Below, in pieces: positions 55,034-63,836 of a DNA stretch of 64,000 bases. This DNA is from Robertmurraya andreesenii (lineage in GTDB: Bacteria > Bacillota > Bacilli > Bacillales > Cytobacillaceae), in assembly GCF_030813005.1 (NCBI RefSeq), contig NZ_JAUSTU010000011.1:62001-126000 (forward strand). Direction: 5' to 3'. The position numbers were made by a program, and so were the translations under genes. How positions within the stretch are numbered: the stretch's first letter is position 1; each line of letters starts with the position of its first letter. The notes under the pieces are model-generated. The model saw nothing but the letters and a program-made list of their open reading frames with translations. It was not told the origin of the DNA and made no database searches.

Positions 55034-57166
55034 ATGTTCACTTTAGCACGTCTTGTCACAAAAAGTTATAAAGTCATTATCACTCTTTGGGCCATACTTA
55101 TTGTCGTGATGGCCTTTTTTGCTATTCAATTGCCGAGTAAGCTTCACGGCGATGGGTTTTGGATGGAGGGCGAGCATGCAGAAGTGATGGATATTGCTTC
55201 TGAAGCCTTTGATATGCCCGCCGAGACCATGTTCCTTGTGTTTGATAAGATGAGTGATAAACAAATAGCCAAGACGATGGAAAAAGTCGCCGATCTCGAT
55301 GTGGTCTCGTCCATTGTGTCACCCCTCGAGGATAACTCCCTCTATTCAAAGGATCTTTCCTATGCTTTGCTTCAATTTGAAGATAAAGAAGACGACATGC
55401 CCGAAATCGTTACGAGTATCCGGGAAGCAATTGATAAGGACAAAGGAGTCGTTCTAACGGGAGCTCCCGCCATTTCAAAGGACATTAACACAGCGAGTCA
55501 ACGAGATTTGATGACGGCAGAAGCCATTGGTTTGCCAATAGCGATTATTGTTCTCTTATTCGCGTTTGGCTCCGTTGTTGCTTCTTTCATTCCACTGATC
55601 ATCGGCATTAGTACGATTCTAGTTTCATTTGGACTGCTCACCATGTTAGGGAACCGAATTGATTTATCGATTTTCGTTCTTAACATCATCCCGATGCTCG
55701 GTCTTGCGTTGAGCATTGATTTTGCCCTGCTTTTTATTAGTAGGTACCGTGAAGAAAGGAAAAAATCTGGCTTGCTCGAGGCTGTTTCTACAACGATTCG
55801 CACCGCTGGGCGCTCTGTTCTTTTTTCAGCATTTTGTGTGCTTATCGGCCTTGGGGCGATGATGCTTGTCGAAGTGGACATCTTCCAAAATATTGCCGTA
55901 GGTGGCATGATCGTCGTTGCCCTGGCGGTGCTAAGCTCAATTACCCTTTTACCTTCCATTTTAATAATGTTGGGAGAGAGAATTAATAAATGGCAATTGC
56001 TAAAGGTGAAGGAAAATGGGGATGATGGCTGGAGAAAATTTGCCAACAAAGTCATTAAGCGTCCGATGCTCCTCATGATTTTTTCCATTCTAATCCTTGG
56101 CATCGCAGTGATTCCGATAAAAAATATGAAATTAACGATTCCTAGCATTGAGTCCTTGCCAAAATCATATGACTCTCGGTCCGCATATGAGGCGATGCAA
56201 GAGGCCTTTGGACTTGAAGATACATCAATGGTTTATGCGATTGCAACAAGGGAAAATGGATGGGAGAATGAAGAAGGTCTTTCCGAGATAAAAGAATTGG
56301 AAGATAAACTTCTGGCTGATCCTTTGGTCGATGAGGTGACAACACTCTTCTCTTTAAGTGGAGTCAAGTCCGCAAGGGAATGGGAAATGTCCATGCAGGT
56401 TCCTGAAATGGAAGCGAAGCTCAGACCTTTGCAAGAGCAATTTATCAAGGAGCACCAGCTCTTTATCCCGATTACGATTGCTGCTGAGCCTGATTCCAAA
56501 GAAGCTCAAGATTGGGTTCGAACCGTTGCGGAGCGATATTCTGGGTACGAACTAAAGGTCGGTGGGATGCCTAAATTTAACCAGGAAATTTTTGATGAGA
56601 TTGAAAATAAGATTGGAGCAGTTCTTTCCGTCATCATTGTTTCAACCTTTTTTATCCTGTTAATAGCATTTCGCTCCCTTCTCATTCCAATTAAAGCAAT
56701 TCTCATGAATATTTTTGGCTTGTCCGCCACTTTTGGTATCCTTGTCTATGTCTTTCAGTATGGTCATTTCGGACTTCCAGCTGGAACAATTGCCCTTATC
56801 ATTCCTGTCTTGGTATTTAGCTTAGTTTTCGGATTAAGCATGGACTATGAGGTATTTCTAATTTCGAGGATGCAGGAGGAATATGCCCATTCACTAGATA
56901 ATGACCGGGCAACAGTTGAAGGACTGGCAACAACGAGTAAGATCATTACTTCAGCGGCGCTTATTATGATCGTCTTAACTGGAGCATTCGCCTTCACCGA
57001 TGTGATGCCAGTAAAGCAAATTGGGGTAGGAATTGCGATTGCCGTTGCCATTGATGCAACCATTATTCGGCTCTTGCTCGTTCCGAGCTTGATGAAGCTA
57101 TTTGGCAACTGGAACTGGTGGCTTCCATTTCGGAAAGGACGGTATAGAGCGGGGGGCTGGCATTAG
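55034..57166 (+). CDS. MMPL-family RND-type exporter (YdfJ-like)
   Basis: 710 residues with two repeats, each of a helix, an extracytoplasmic domain and five helices. Repeat marks are LALSIDFALLFISRYREER and FGLSMDYEVFLISRMQEEY, the Asp-containing helix 4 and 10 segments of MMPL proteins that carry proton flow. These export lipids or drugs; the substrate is unknown. AGGGAGAAAAAGAA before ATG 55034. No TetR or TCS gene is adjacent. A short hairpin follows. Confidence 0.92.
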   Translation: MFTLARLVTKSYKVIITLWAILIVVMAFFAIQLPSKLHGDGFWMEGEHAEVMDIASEAFDMPAETMFLVFDKMSDKQIAKTMEKVADLDVVSSIVSPLEDNSLYSKDLSYALLQFEDKEDDMPEIVTSIREAIDKDKGVVLTGAPAISKDINTASQRDLMTAEAIGLPIAIIVLLFAFGSVVASFIPLIIGISTILVSFGLLTMLGNRIDLSIFVLNIIPMLGLALSIDFALLFISRYREERKKSGLLEAVSTTIRTAGRSVLFSAFCVLIGLGAMMLVEVDIFQNIAVGGMIVVALAVLSSITLLPSILIMLGERINKWQLLKVKENGDDGWRKFANKVIKRPMLLMIFSILILGIAVIPIKNMKLTIPSIESLPKSYDSRSAYEAMQEAFGLEDTSMVYAIATRENGWENEEGLSEIKELEDKLLADPLVDEVTTLFSLSGVKSAREWEMSMQVPEMEAKLRPLQEQFIKEHQLFIPITIAAEPDSKEAQDWVRTVAERYSGYELKVGGMPKFNQEIFDEIENKIGAVLSVIIVSTFFILLIAFRSLLIPIKAILMNIFGLSATFGILVYVFQYGHFGLPAGTIALIIPVLVFSLVFGLSMDYEVFLISRMQEEYAHSLDNDRATVEGLATTSKIITSAALIMIVLTGAFAFTDVMPVKQIGVGIAIAVAIDATIIRLLLVPSLMKLFGNWNWWLPFRKGRYRAGGWH

Positions 57167-57189
57167 TAGAGGGATAACTGAGGGTCTAT

Positions 57190-57216
57190 GATAGCCAATC
57201 AATGAGATTGGCTATC
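57190..57216. terminator. Bidirectional hairpin between the MMPL and ecfT genes
   Basis: A perfect 10-bp stem, GATAGCCAAT (57190-57199) with ATTGGCTATC (57207-57216), between convergent genes. Confidence 0.7.
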
Positions 57217-57224
57217 TTAAACCC

Positions 57225-58055
57225 CTACACAAAAGGATTATAAAATCGATCTCCATCATAATAGGTAACAACCATTGAAATGACAAAAAGAAGGGCAAAA
57301 GCAATCAAGGTAAGATAGTCTCTTTTCTGAAAGGGACGGGCACTGTACCAGGTTCGCTTCTTATTTTTTCCGAAGCCACGCAATTCCATCGCATTGCTGA
57401 TCGTATCAATTTTCTCAAGGCTTGATAAAATCAGCGGAATAATGATTGATGTAGCGTTCTTAATCCGCTTCGGCAATTTTTCCTTACTGGACATATCAAT
57501 CCCTCTCGCCTGTTGTGACAAGGCAATATTGCGAAAGTCACGCTGAACATCGGGAATGTAGCGTAAAGCTAAAGCAACCGCATAAGAGATTCGGTAGCTC
57601 ACGCCAATTCTATTCATCGATGCGGCAAATTCACTTGGATGAGTCGTCGCAATGAAAAGCAGGGCAACAGGAATCACGGTAAAATATTTCAGTGTAATAT
57701 TGATTTGATAAAAAATCTGTTCGATCGTGACATTGTGTCTTCCAAAAATCTCGAATAGCACATGGCTTGTCCCATAGATTTTCACACCCTCTTGGGGAGA
57801 GAAGACATAAATAGCGATATTATTAAGCAATAAAAAAACCAAAATAAAAATAAGAATAAAGGAAATTTCCTTCAGTTTGATTTTAGAAATAAGAAAAATA
57901 ACAATGCTAAAAATAAACAAAAAAGCAAGAATACGAGTATCATAGGTTAACATTGCTGCTGAGGACCAGATAATAAAACAAATCAGCTTCGTCACTCCGG
58001 TCAGCTCATGAATGGGAGATTTTCGGTCAATATACGAGAGCATCTCTACTGCCAT
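57225..58055 (-). CDS. ecfT: ECF transporter transmembrane subunit EcfT
   Basis: 276 residues with five to six helices and two coupling motifs typical of EcfT: ALSQQARGI (Ala-Arg-Gly) near residue 180 and ISNAMELRGFGKNKK near 215. It joins the S component to the ATPases in an energy-coupling-factor importer. The start ATG 58055 lies 10 bp inside the ATPase gene. Last gene of the T-box operon. Confidence 0.92.
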   Translation of the reverse strand: MAVEMLSYIDRKSPIHELTGVTKLICFIIWSSAAMLTYDTRILAFLFIFSIVIFLISKIKLKEISFILIFILVFLLLNNIAIYVFSPQEGVKIYGTSHVLFEIFGRHNVTIEQIFYQINITLKYFTVIPVALLFIATTHPSEFAASMNRIGVSYRISYAVALALRYIPDVQRDFRNIALSQQARGIDMSSKEKLPKRIKNATSIIIPLILSSLEKIDTISNAMELRGFGKNKKRTWYSARPFQKRDYLTLIAFALLFVISMVVTYYDGDRFYNPFV

Positions 58056-59758
58056 ATGTTTCGCACCTCCCGATCATAGGCAATAAATCGTTCCACAAAC
58101 CTTCTTGGCTCTCCAATTTCTAGGCGTTTCGCCAACTCGAATAGGGAGGTTTCCTTTAGATTTGCCTGCTGGATAATCCTTGAGTCTGTTAAAATAGCTG
58201 CAGCCGAGTCATCTGCGATCTTCCTGCCACCCTTTATCACAATCGCACGAGGCGTATATTCAAGCATCAGGTGCATATCATGGGTGATCATCACAATGGT
58301 CTTGCCCTGACGATTGAGTTCCACTAAGAATTCCATAATTTCCGTATAGTGGCGTAGATCCTGACCAGCAGTAGGTTCATCAAGAATAATTACTTCAGGC
58401 TCCAACACTAAAATAGAGGCAATCGTAACGCGCTTTTTCTGACCGAAGCTTAGAGCTGAAATCGGCCAATTCCGAAACGGATACAAACCACAAATTTTCA
58501 GCGTTGTTTCAACTCGCTCCTTCACTTCTTCCTCGGGAACTCCACGTATCACAAGACCTAAAGCAACCTCATCAAAGATCATATTTTTAGAAATCATATG
58601 ATTAGGATTTTGCATCACCATGCCAATTCTGAGAGATCGTTCCTTAATTGTATCGTGAGTAATATCGTGACCGTCAAAAAGGATTTGACCACTGCTCAGT
58701 TTTTCAAACCCACAAATAATCTTAGAAAGTGTCGACTTCCCGGCACCATTCTTGCCAACAATACTAACCATCTCACCCTTCTCAATGGAAAAAGAAACAT
58801 CATGGATCGTCTCGCGGCCTGGTTCATAGCTAAAAGAAATATCCTTGAGCTCCAAAATTGGTTCTCTCTTTTCGCTTGAGGGAACGATGTCCACTGCTTC
58901 AACCCATGTCAAAAGCTGGTCTCTACATCCGTCCAAAGCAAAAGTACTCGGATGAGCTGGCTTCATCTCCTCCATTATTTCGCAGCCTGCATATTTGGCT
59001 GCTTTCACGTAAAGAGGCTCACGAATATAGCTTTTTTCCAAATACTTGCTTGCAAGTAGCCGGTCTGGACTCATATCTGCAACAACACGTCCATCATCGA
59101 TCACAATAATTCGATCCACTGGACAATGTAGAACATCCTCCAGGCGGTGTTCAATGATCACGACGGTTGTATTTGTTTCCTTTTGGATGCGATCAATCAA
59201 TTCAATTGCATATTTTCCGGTTGCTGGGTCAAGATTGGCAAGGGGTTCATCAAACAGGAGAATCCCTACCTTATCTACAAGTACACCTGCAAGTGAGACT
59301 CTCTGTTTTTGCCCACCCGACAAATGATGGATAGAAGAGGTAAGATACCCATCCATCTCCACCATTTTGGCCACTTCATCAACAATGCCATGCATGGCCT
59401 GCTGCTCGGTACAATCATTTTCAAGGGCAAAGGCAATATCCTCTCCCACCGTTAACCCAATGAATTGTCCATCTGGATCCTGCAGGACGGTACCGACCAT
59501 TTTCGACAAGGAAAAAATATCTAAGCTCTTTGCCTCTTTCCCCAATATCTTAAGGCTTCCAGTCACTTCTCCTTTAAAAGAAAAGGGAACAAGCCCGTTG
59601 ATACAATGACCAATCGTGCTTTTCCCAGAACCAGAGGGCCCGACAATTAATACCTTCTCTCCTTCATAAATGGTGAAATTCAAATCTCGAAGGGTTGGCT
59701 CCACCTGACTATTATATTTAAAGCTGTAGTTGTGAAATTCAATGACTGGTTTCTTCAT
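58046..59758 (-). CDS. ecfA: ECF transporter ATPase with two fused ABC domains
   Basis: 570 residues, two ABC domains in one chain. Domain 1 has GPSGSGKST near 39, LSGGQKQRVSLA near 142 and ILLFDEPLANLD. Domain 2 has GKNGAGKST near 332, LSFGQKKRVTIA and VIILDEPTAGQD. Fused EcfA-EcfA' is usual for ECF transporters of the UPF0397 type. It powers uptake by the downstream T and upstream S subunits. ATG 59758 is preceded by GGAGAG. Confidence 0.93.
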   Translation of the reverse strand: MKKPVIEFHNYSFKYNSQVEPTLRDLNFTIYEGEKVLIVGPSGSGKSTIGHCINGLVPFSFKGEVTGSLKILGKEAKSLDIFSLSKMVGTVLQDPDGQFIGLTVGEDIAFALENDCTEQQAMHGIVDEVAKMVEMDGYLTSSIHHLSGGQKQRVSLAGVLVDKVGILLFDEPLANLDPATGKYAIELIDRIQKETNTTVVIIEHRLEDVLHCPVDRIIVIDDGRVVADMSPDRLLASKYLEKSYIREPLYVKAAKYAGCEIMEEMKPAHPSTFALDGCRDQLLTWVEAVDIVPSSEKREPILELKDISFSYEPGRETIHDVSFSIEKGEMVSIVGKNGAGKSTLSKIICGFEKLSSGQILFDGHDITHDTIKERSLRIGMVMQNPNHMISKNMIFDEVALGLVIRGVPEEEVKERVETTLKICGLYPFRNWPISALSFGQKKRVTIASILVLEPEVIILDEPTAGQDLRHYTEIMEFLVELNRQGKTIVMITHDMHLMLEYTPRAIVIKGGRKIADDSAAAILTDSRIIQQANLKETSLFELAKRLEIGEPRRFVERFIAYDREVRNIWQ

Positions 59759-59772
59759 CTTACTCTCCTAGA

Positions 59773-60330
59773 CTATAATTCCCTGTGTAAGCTGTTGCTC
59801 TTACTGCGTGTTTTCGCGTAGGCAATCAATAAAATTGTTCCGATAACACCAACGGTTACTATGTTCGATACCACTGCAAAGAATCCCTGTGCAAATACTT
59901 TGTTGGCAGGTTCTGCATAAATCAAAATATCTAATAGAGGAGCAATTAAGAGCCAGCCAATTGCTTGTGCAAGTACCTGTGTGATATTAAAAGTAATGAT
60001 CTTTTTCTTGCTAAAATCCCCGGATTCAATATCGATTTTCTTTGCCACAAGCCCAATCAAAAATCCGACAATCATCGAGACAACGACCCAGCTCCACCAA
60101 ACCGAGCCGTATGAAATCGCATCATTCAGTGCATGCCCAATTAAACCAATCAATCCCCCTGCAATAGGTCCAAACACAATCGCCATTAATGCTAAAAATG
60201 CATAGGATGTTTGAATGGATGTATTTGGAATTGGTGATGGAATTGATGCAAATTTTGCCAAGATAATGAATACTGCTGCCCCTATCCCAATCGCAACAAT
60301 CGTCTTTATAGAAAATAATTTTTTAAACAA
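59773..60330 (-). CDS. ECF transporter S component, UPF0397 family
   Basis: 185 residues with about five helices. The N-terminal IKTIVAIGIGAAVFIILAKF, PNTSIQTSYAFLALMAIVFG and AGGLIGLIGHALNDAISYG fit UPF0397 substrate-binding proteins. The ligand of this family is not settled; the T-box leader and the SAM hydrolase gene in the same operon point to methionine or a methionine-related compound (inference). TTG 60330 follows GGGAGAGAG. Confidence 0.88.
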   Translation of the reverse strand: MFKKLFSIKTIVAIGIGAAVFIILAKFASIPSPIPNTSIQTSYAFLALMAIVFGPIAGGLIGLIGHALNDAISYGSVWWSWVVVSMIVGFLIGLVAKKIDIESGDFSKKKIITFNITQVLAQAIGWLLIAPLLDILIYAEPANKVFAQGFFAVVSNIVTVGVIGTILLIAYAKTRSKSNSLHREL

Positions 60331-60365
60331 AATGTCTCTCTCCCTTTTTAAAAATTCTAATAGTT

Positions 60366-61223
60366 TTAATTATAGATTACTTTCGGAACTTTACGTATAG
60401 AGATTTTCCAATTCGCCCCTGATTTCACATGATAAGCCTTGGCAAAGGAGCCTTGGTTGAGGGCAACCCCAATCTTATCGAGTGAATTCACATAAAGAAG
60501 GGGCTCTCCTAAATGGCTGTCCGCAAAGGATCGACCGTAGGTCATAATGTTCTTGTAAATCTGGCGCTGTTCATTTTCAATCACCACCTCGAAAGAATCC
60601 CCATATTCAATATTTAATTGCTTGAATTTCTCTCGCTCAATATTCGTCCAGAGGTTCCCAAAGCGAACATCAAGGATATCAATATTTCCGATAACCGCTC
60701 CCTTTTCAATGCTGGCTTCAGTCACAGGCAATTCAATAATGGAATCAACCGATACCTCAGGTCCGACCTCGTCAAACGAAATCACACCTGACGCTAGTCT
60801 TGCTGCCGTAAAAGCATAGACATCTCGCCCATGGAAGGTATAAGACTCCCCAGAATAGGGCAAGCGGTTGACATTTTCATCAATGATTCTCGCTGCAACA
60901 ATCCCAATATGCTTTTTTATCTGGGTCAGTGTGCCATTATCTGGGGTCACGATATATTGGTTGGAAGCTGTTTTGACAACAACGCTTCTTCTTTCAGATC
61001 CGACTCCAGGATCCACGACCGACACAAAGACGGTTCCCTCTGGCCAGTAGGAAATCGTTTGATATAAACGGTAAGCCCCTTCCCATATATTGTATTGAGG
61101 AATATCATGGGTTAGGTCAAAAATTCGAATCCCTGGGTCGACAGATAACGCAACACCATACATCGCACACACAGCTCCATCGCTTGTGCCAAAGTCTGTC
61201 TGCAATACTACATAATTTGTCAT
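60366..61223 (-). CDS. SAM hydrolase (S-adenosyl-L-methionine hydroxide adenosyltransferase, DUF62 family)
   Basis: About 285 residues. Proteins of this family split SAM with water-derived hydroxide into adenosine and methionine. Family motifs are LQTDFGTSDG at the N-terminus, SVVDPGVGSERRS near 70, IVTPDNGTLT and YTFHGRDVYAF near 120. GGAGG lies between the in-frame GTG at 61238 and ATG 61223, so ATG 61223 is the start. It is the first gene of the T-box operon, followed by the ECF transporter, which suggests a methionine supply or salvage role. Confidence 0.9.
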   Translation of the reverse strand: MTNYVVLQTDFGTSDGAVCAMYGVALSVDPGIRIFDLTHDIPQYNIWEGAYRLYQTISYWPEGTVFVSVVDPGVGSERRSVVVKTASNQYIVTPDNGTLTQIKKHIGIVAARIIDENVNRLPYSGESYTFHGRDVYAFTAARLASGVISFDEVGPEVSVDSIIELPVTEASIEKGAVIGNIDILDVRFGNLWTNIEREKFKQLNIEYGDSFEVVIENEQRQIYKNIMTYGRSFADSHLGEPLLYVNSLDKIGVALNQGSFAKAYHVKSGANWKISIRKVPKVIYN

Positions 61224-61256
61224 CTTCTTTTCCTCCACTTTCAGCTTAATTTATTC

Positions 61257-61304
61257 GCACGGATATGGTTCCGGAATGTCCTTAATACCAGACATTCCGT
61301 TTTT
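61257..61304 (+). repeat. TGTCCTTAATAC hairpin repeat, copy 2
   Basis: CGGAATGTC (61272-61280) and GACATTCCG (61291-61299) form a perfect 9-bp stem around CTTAATACCA. It is nearly identical to the copy at 43318. It sits between the T-box terminator and the SAM hydrolase gene. Confidence 0.8.
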
Positions 61305-61310
61305 AAAAAC

Positions 61311-61622
61311 AAAAAAACCACGTCATTATCCCATCGGATAAGGACGTGGTTTGAACACGCGGTACCACCTTATTTCACTGATTGCTCACGCAAAACAGTC
61401 TCTGCAAGTACTCGAAGGAAAGATCCCCTTTTATACTGTGGTATGGATAACGAGTACCAAATCTCGTCGGAACCTACTCATACCAGAGGTACTTTCAGCA
61501 CGAAACTCAGAGGCCATTGTTCAGATTCGTATTTTTGCTTCTTTTCAGCTACCGAAGCTCTCTGTGAAAAATAGCTAAATCCTACTTTTTCTCTTCATCG
61601 TCTTTTTCAGAATTGTAAGTTA
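61311..61622 (-). promoter_or_regulatory. T-box riboswitch leader, probably methionine-specific
   Basis: The minus-strand leader holds the T-box AAGGUGGUACCGCG (61371-61358) and, right after it, an ACCACGUC...GACGUGGU terminator with seven U. Stem I is visible: GACGAUGAAGAG base, AAAGUAG loop-E side, GAUUU...UAUUUUU pairing with AAAAAUA...GAAUC, and a distal GGUAGCUG loop. The specifier side reads UGAACAAUGGCCUCU. AUG (61516-61514) fits best as specifier, followed by a purine and consistent with the genes; AAU (Asn) is one base off and less likely because T-box specifiers usually end in C. Uncharged tRNA should switch the operon on. Confidence 0.93.
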
Positions 61623-61628
61623 AGGATG

Positions 61629-61657
61629 ATTATAGTGGATGCTCAAATAAAACGCAA
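61629..61657 (-). promoter_or_regulatory. Promoter of the T-box operon
   Basis: TTGCGT (61657-61652), a 17-bp spacer and perfect TATAAT (61634-61629); transcription should start near 61622. Confidence 0.8.
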
Positions 61658-61708
61658 GTGTAAGTTTTAAATTTTTCAGACTCCATTTTAGTGATATACA
61701 TCATTTAA

Positions 61709-61723
61709 TGAAATGTCATTTCA
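61709..61723. promoter_or_regulatory. Operator 1 of the MurNAc operon
   Basis: TGAAATGTCATTTCA, a perfect 7-1-7 palindrome upstream of mupG. The site at 61751 has the same half site. Confidence 0.7.
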
Positions 61724-61749
61724 AATTTTATGGTATTTTTTGTTTTATA

Positions 61750-61778
61750 TTGAAATTTCATTTCATAAGGTATAAAAT
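61750..61778 (+). promoter_or_regulatory. Promoter and operator 2 of the MurNAc operon
   Basis: TTGAAA (61750-61755), a 17-bp spacer and TAAAAT (61773-61778). The operator TGAAATTTCATTTCA (61751-61765) covers the -35 box and half the spacer. The two operators are 42 bp apart (four helical turns), fitting a dimeric RpiR-type repressor such as MurR. The murR gene is expected beyond the window. Confidence 0.7.
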
Positions 61779-61850
61779 GTAATTGTAATAATTAATCGAT
61801 TCAATAGGAATGCTATAGGTCCACTATTAATTGAACAGGGTGGTGATCAA

Positions 61851-62933
61851 TTGCTGGGATTTTCAATTTTTCTTAATGAGGATTGGTCGCAAGAGAAAGA
61901 AAGCTATGTCAATCAAATGGCGGATATCGGATTTGAGGGTGTTTTTACTTCATTGCATATCCCCGAGGATGATGTTTCAAAGTACAATGAGCGCCTAACT
62001 TCCTTGTTAGAGATCGTACGAGCAAGAAACTTAAGACTAATGATTGACATTTCAGGTGATGCACTCAAAAATATCGGGCTGTCATTAGATGAACCTCAGG
62101 CTATTTTTGAAAGCGGAATCTCAGGACTGCGAGCAGATGATGGAATTGATTTTAAGACAATAGCCAATCTTTCACAGTACCTTACTGTTGGTTTGAATGC
62201 CAGCACACTAACAGAAAGCGATTACGAGCAGTTAATTTATCACAATGCTAACTTTAGTAATCTTGAGGTTTGGCATAATTATTATCCAAGACCCAATACC
62301 GGATTGGATGAAAAGTGGTTTTACCGAAAAAATGACTGGCTGAAAAGTAAGCGCTTTAAAGTATGCGCCTTCGTACCAGGAGATGACAATTTACGCTTGC
62401 CGTTATATGAGACACTTCCTACCTTGGAAATTCATCGTTCTGGGCATCCACTTTCCTCAGCATTATCGCTTACTCGCGATTATCTAGTGGATGATGTATA
62501 TGTTGGCGACCCTGGTATTTCGGATGCGACTTGTCAGCAATTCAATGAATTCCTTCAACGGAAGATTCTGCTTCTGCATGCATCTTCCATTAATAAGAAA
62601 TGGGATTCTTACATTTTCAAGGATCATCAAAACCGCTTAGATGTCTCAAGAGATGTCATCCGCAGCGAACAATCAAGAATTATTCATAAGCAGAATGATA
62701 TTCAGCCAGAGAACAACATAGCAAGAAGAAAAGGAAGCATCACAATCGACAATCATTTGTATCTCAGATACAAGGGCGAACTACAAATTGTAAAACGTGA
62801 ACTACCTGCTGATGCTAAAGTAAATGTGATCGGACAAGTCATTGATAAGGATCTGCCATTACTTGACTTTATCGAGGATGGGACAAAGTTCATAATAGCT
62901 GCTATCAAGGAGGCACATCATGAATCTAAATAA
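61851..62933 (+). CDS. mupG: 6-phospho-N-acetylmuramidase MupG (DUF871)
   Basis: 360 residues of the DUF871 family. In Staphylococcus aureus MupG cleaves MurNAc-6P-GlcNAc from peptidoglycan turnover into MurNAc-6P and GlcNAc inside the cell. N-terminal TIM-barrel part starts GFSIFLNEDW with FTSLHIPEDD; the C-terminal third is the DUF871 beta domain (GDPGISDATCQQF). The TTG start 61851 follows GGGTGGTG. It is the first gene of mupG-murQ-murP, the S. aureus order. Confidence 0.9.
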   Translation: MLGFSIFLNEDWSQEKESYVNQMADIGFEGVFTSLHIPEDDVSKYNERLTSLLEIVRARNLRLMIDISGDALKNIGLSLDEPQAIFESGISGLRADDGIDFKTIANLSQYLTVGLNASTLTESDYEQLIYHNANFSNLEVWHNYYPRPNTGLDEKWFYRKNDWLKSKRFKVCAFVPGDDNLRLPLYETLPTLEIHRSGHPLSSALSLTRDYLVDDVYVGDPGISDATCQQFNEFLQRKILLLHASSINKKWDSYIFKDHQNRLDVSRDVIRSEQSRIIHKQNDIQPENNIARRKGSITIDNHLYLRYKGELQIVKRELPADAKVNVIGQVIDKDLPLLDFIEDGTKFIIAAIKEAHHESK

Positions 62934-63810
62934 ACTAGCTACTGAACAACGAAACCAAAGCACAATGAATTTAGACACGCTATCCACCATTGAGATTTTA
63001 CAATTGATGAATAAGGAAGACCAAACCGTTCCTGAAAGCGTCAAAAAAGAACTACCACAAATCGAAAAGGTTGTTGAAGCTGTTAAAGAATCCTTTCAAA
63101 AAGGCGGCCATTTAGTCTATGTTGGTGCAGGAACGAGCGGCCGCTTAGGAATACTCGATGCAGCGGAATGTGTCCCAACATTTAGTGCCGATCCAACAAT
63201 GGTACAGGGATTAATCGCTGGTGGCATGTCTGCCATGACTGTCGCTGTTGAAGGGGCAGAGGATTCCATCACTCTCGGTGAAGAAGACTTGCGCAATATT
63301 CAACTAACAGAAAAAGATACCGTTCTCGGGATTGCAGCAAGTGGGAGAACACCATATGTAATTGGTGCATTAGAATATGCCAAAAAAGTCGGGGCAACAA
63401 CAGCAAGTCTTGCTTGTAACAAAGACGCTGAAATCAGTAAGTATGCCGACATCAATATTGAAGTGGAGGTTGGTCCTGAAGTATTAACGGGGTCAACAAG
63501 ATTGAAGTCAGGTACAGCGCAAAAATTAGTATTAAATATGATTTCCACTGCTTCGATGATCGGAATTGGGAAGGTTTATAAAAACCTAATGGTCGATGTG
63601 AAGCCAACGAATGACAAATTAGTCGAACGTTCAAAGTCGATTATCATGCAGGCCACAGAATGCAGCTATGAAGAAGCGGAAAAAGCATTCTTTGCAGCTG
63701 ACAAAAACGTGAAATTAGCGATTGTCATGATCTTAACAAAACTCTCCAAAGAAGAGGCTTCTGAGAAATTAGATCAGGCGAATGGATTTATTCGAAACAT
63801 CATTGAATAG
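62920..63810 (+). CDS. murQ: N-acetylmuramic acid-6-phosphate etherase MurQ
   Basis: 296 residues. MurQ removes D-lactate from MurNAc-6P to give GlcNAc-6P. The SIS domain has YVGAGTSGRLGILDAAEC near residue 65 and the second active-site region GSTRLKSGTAQKLVLN near 190; a UBA-like helical tail ends the protein. Length fits (about 300). The start ATG 62920 lies 14 bp inside mupG, with AAGGAGG in front, so the genes are coupled. Confidence 0.96.
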   Translation: MNLNKLATEQRNQSTMNLDTLSTIEILQLMNKEDQTVPESVKKELPQIEKVVEAVKESFQKGGHLVYVGAGTSGRLGILDAAECVPTFSADPTMVQGLIAGGMSAMTVAVEGAEDSITLGEEDLRNIQLTEKDTVLGIAASGRTPYVIGALEYAKKVGATTASLACNKDAEISKYADINIEVEVGPEVLTGSTRLKSGTAQKLVLNMISTASMIGIGKVYKNLMVDVKPTNDKLVERSKSIIMQATECSYEEAEKAFFAADKNVKLAIVMILTKLSKEEASEKLDQANGFIRNIIE

Positions 63811-63836
63811 CTCAAAATTAAGGAGGTAAGAAAAAA

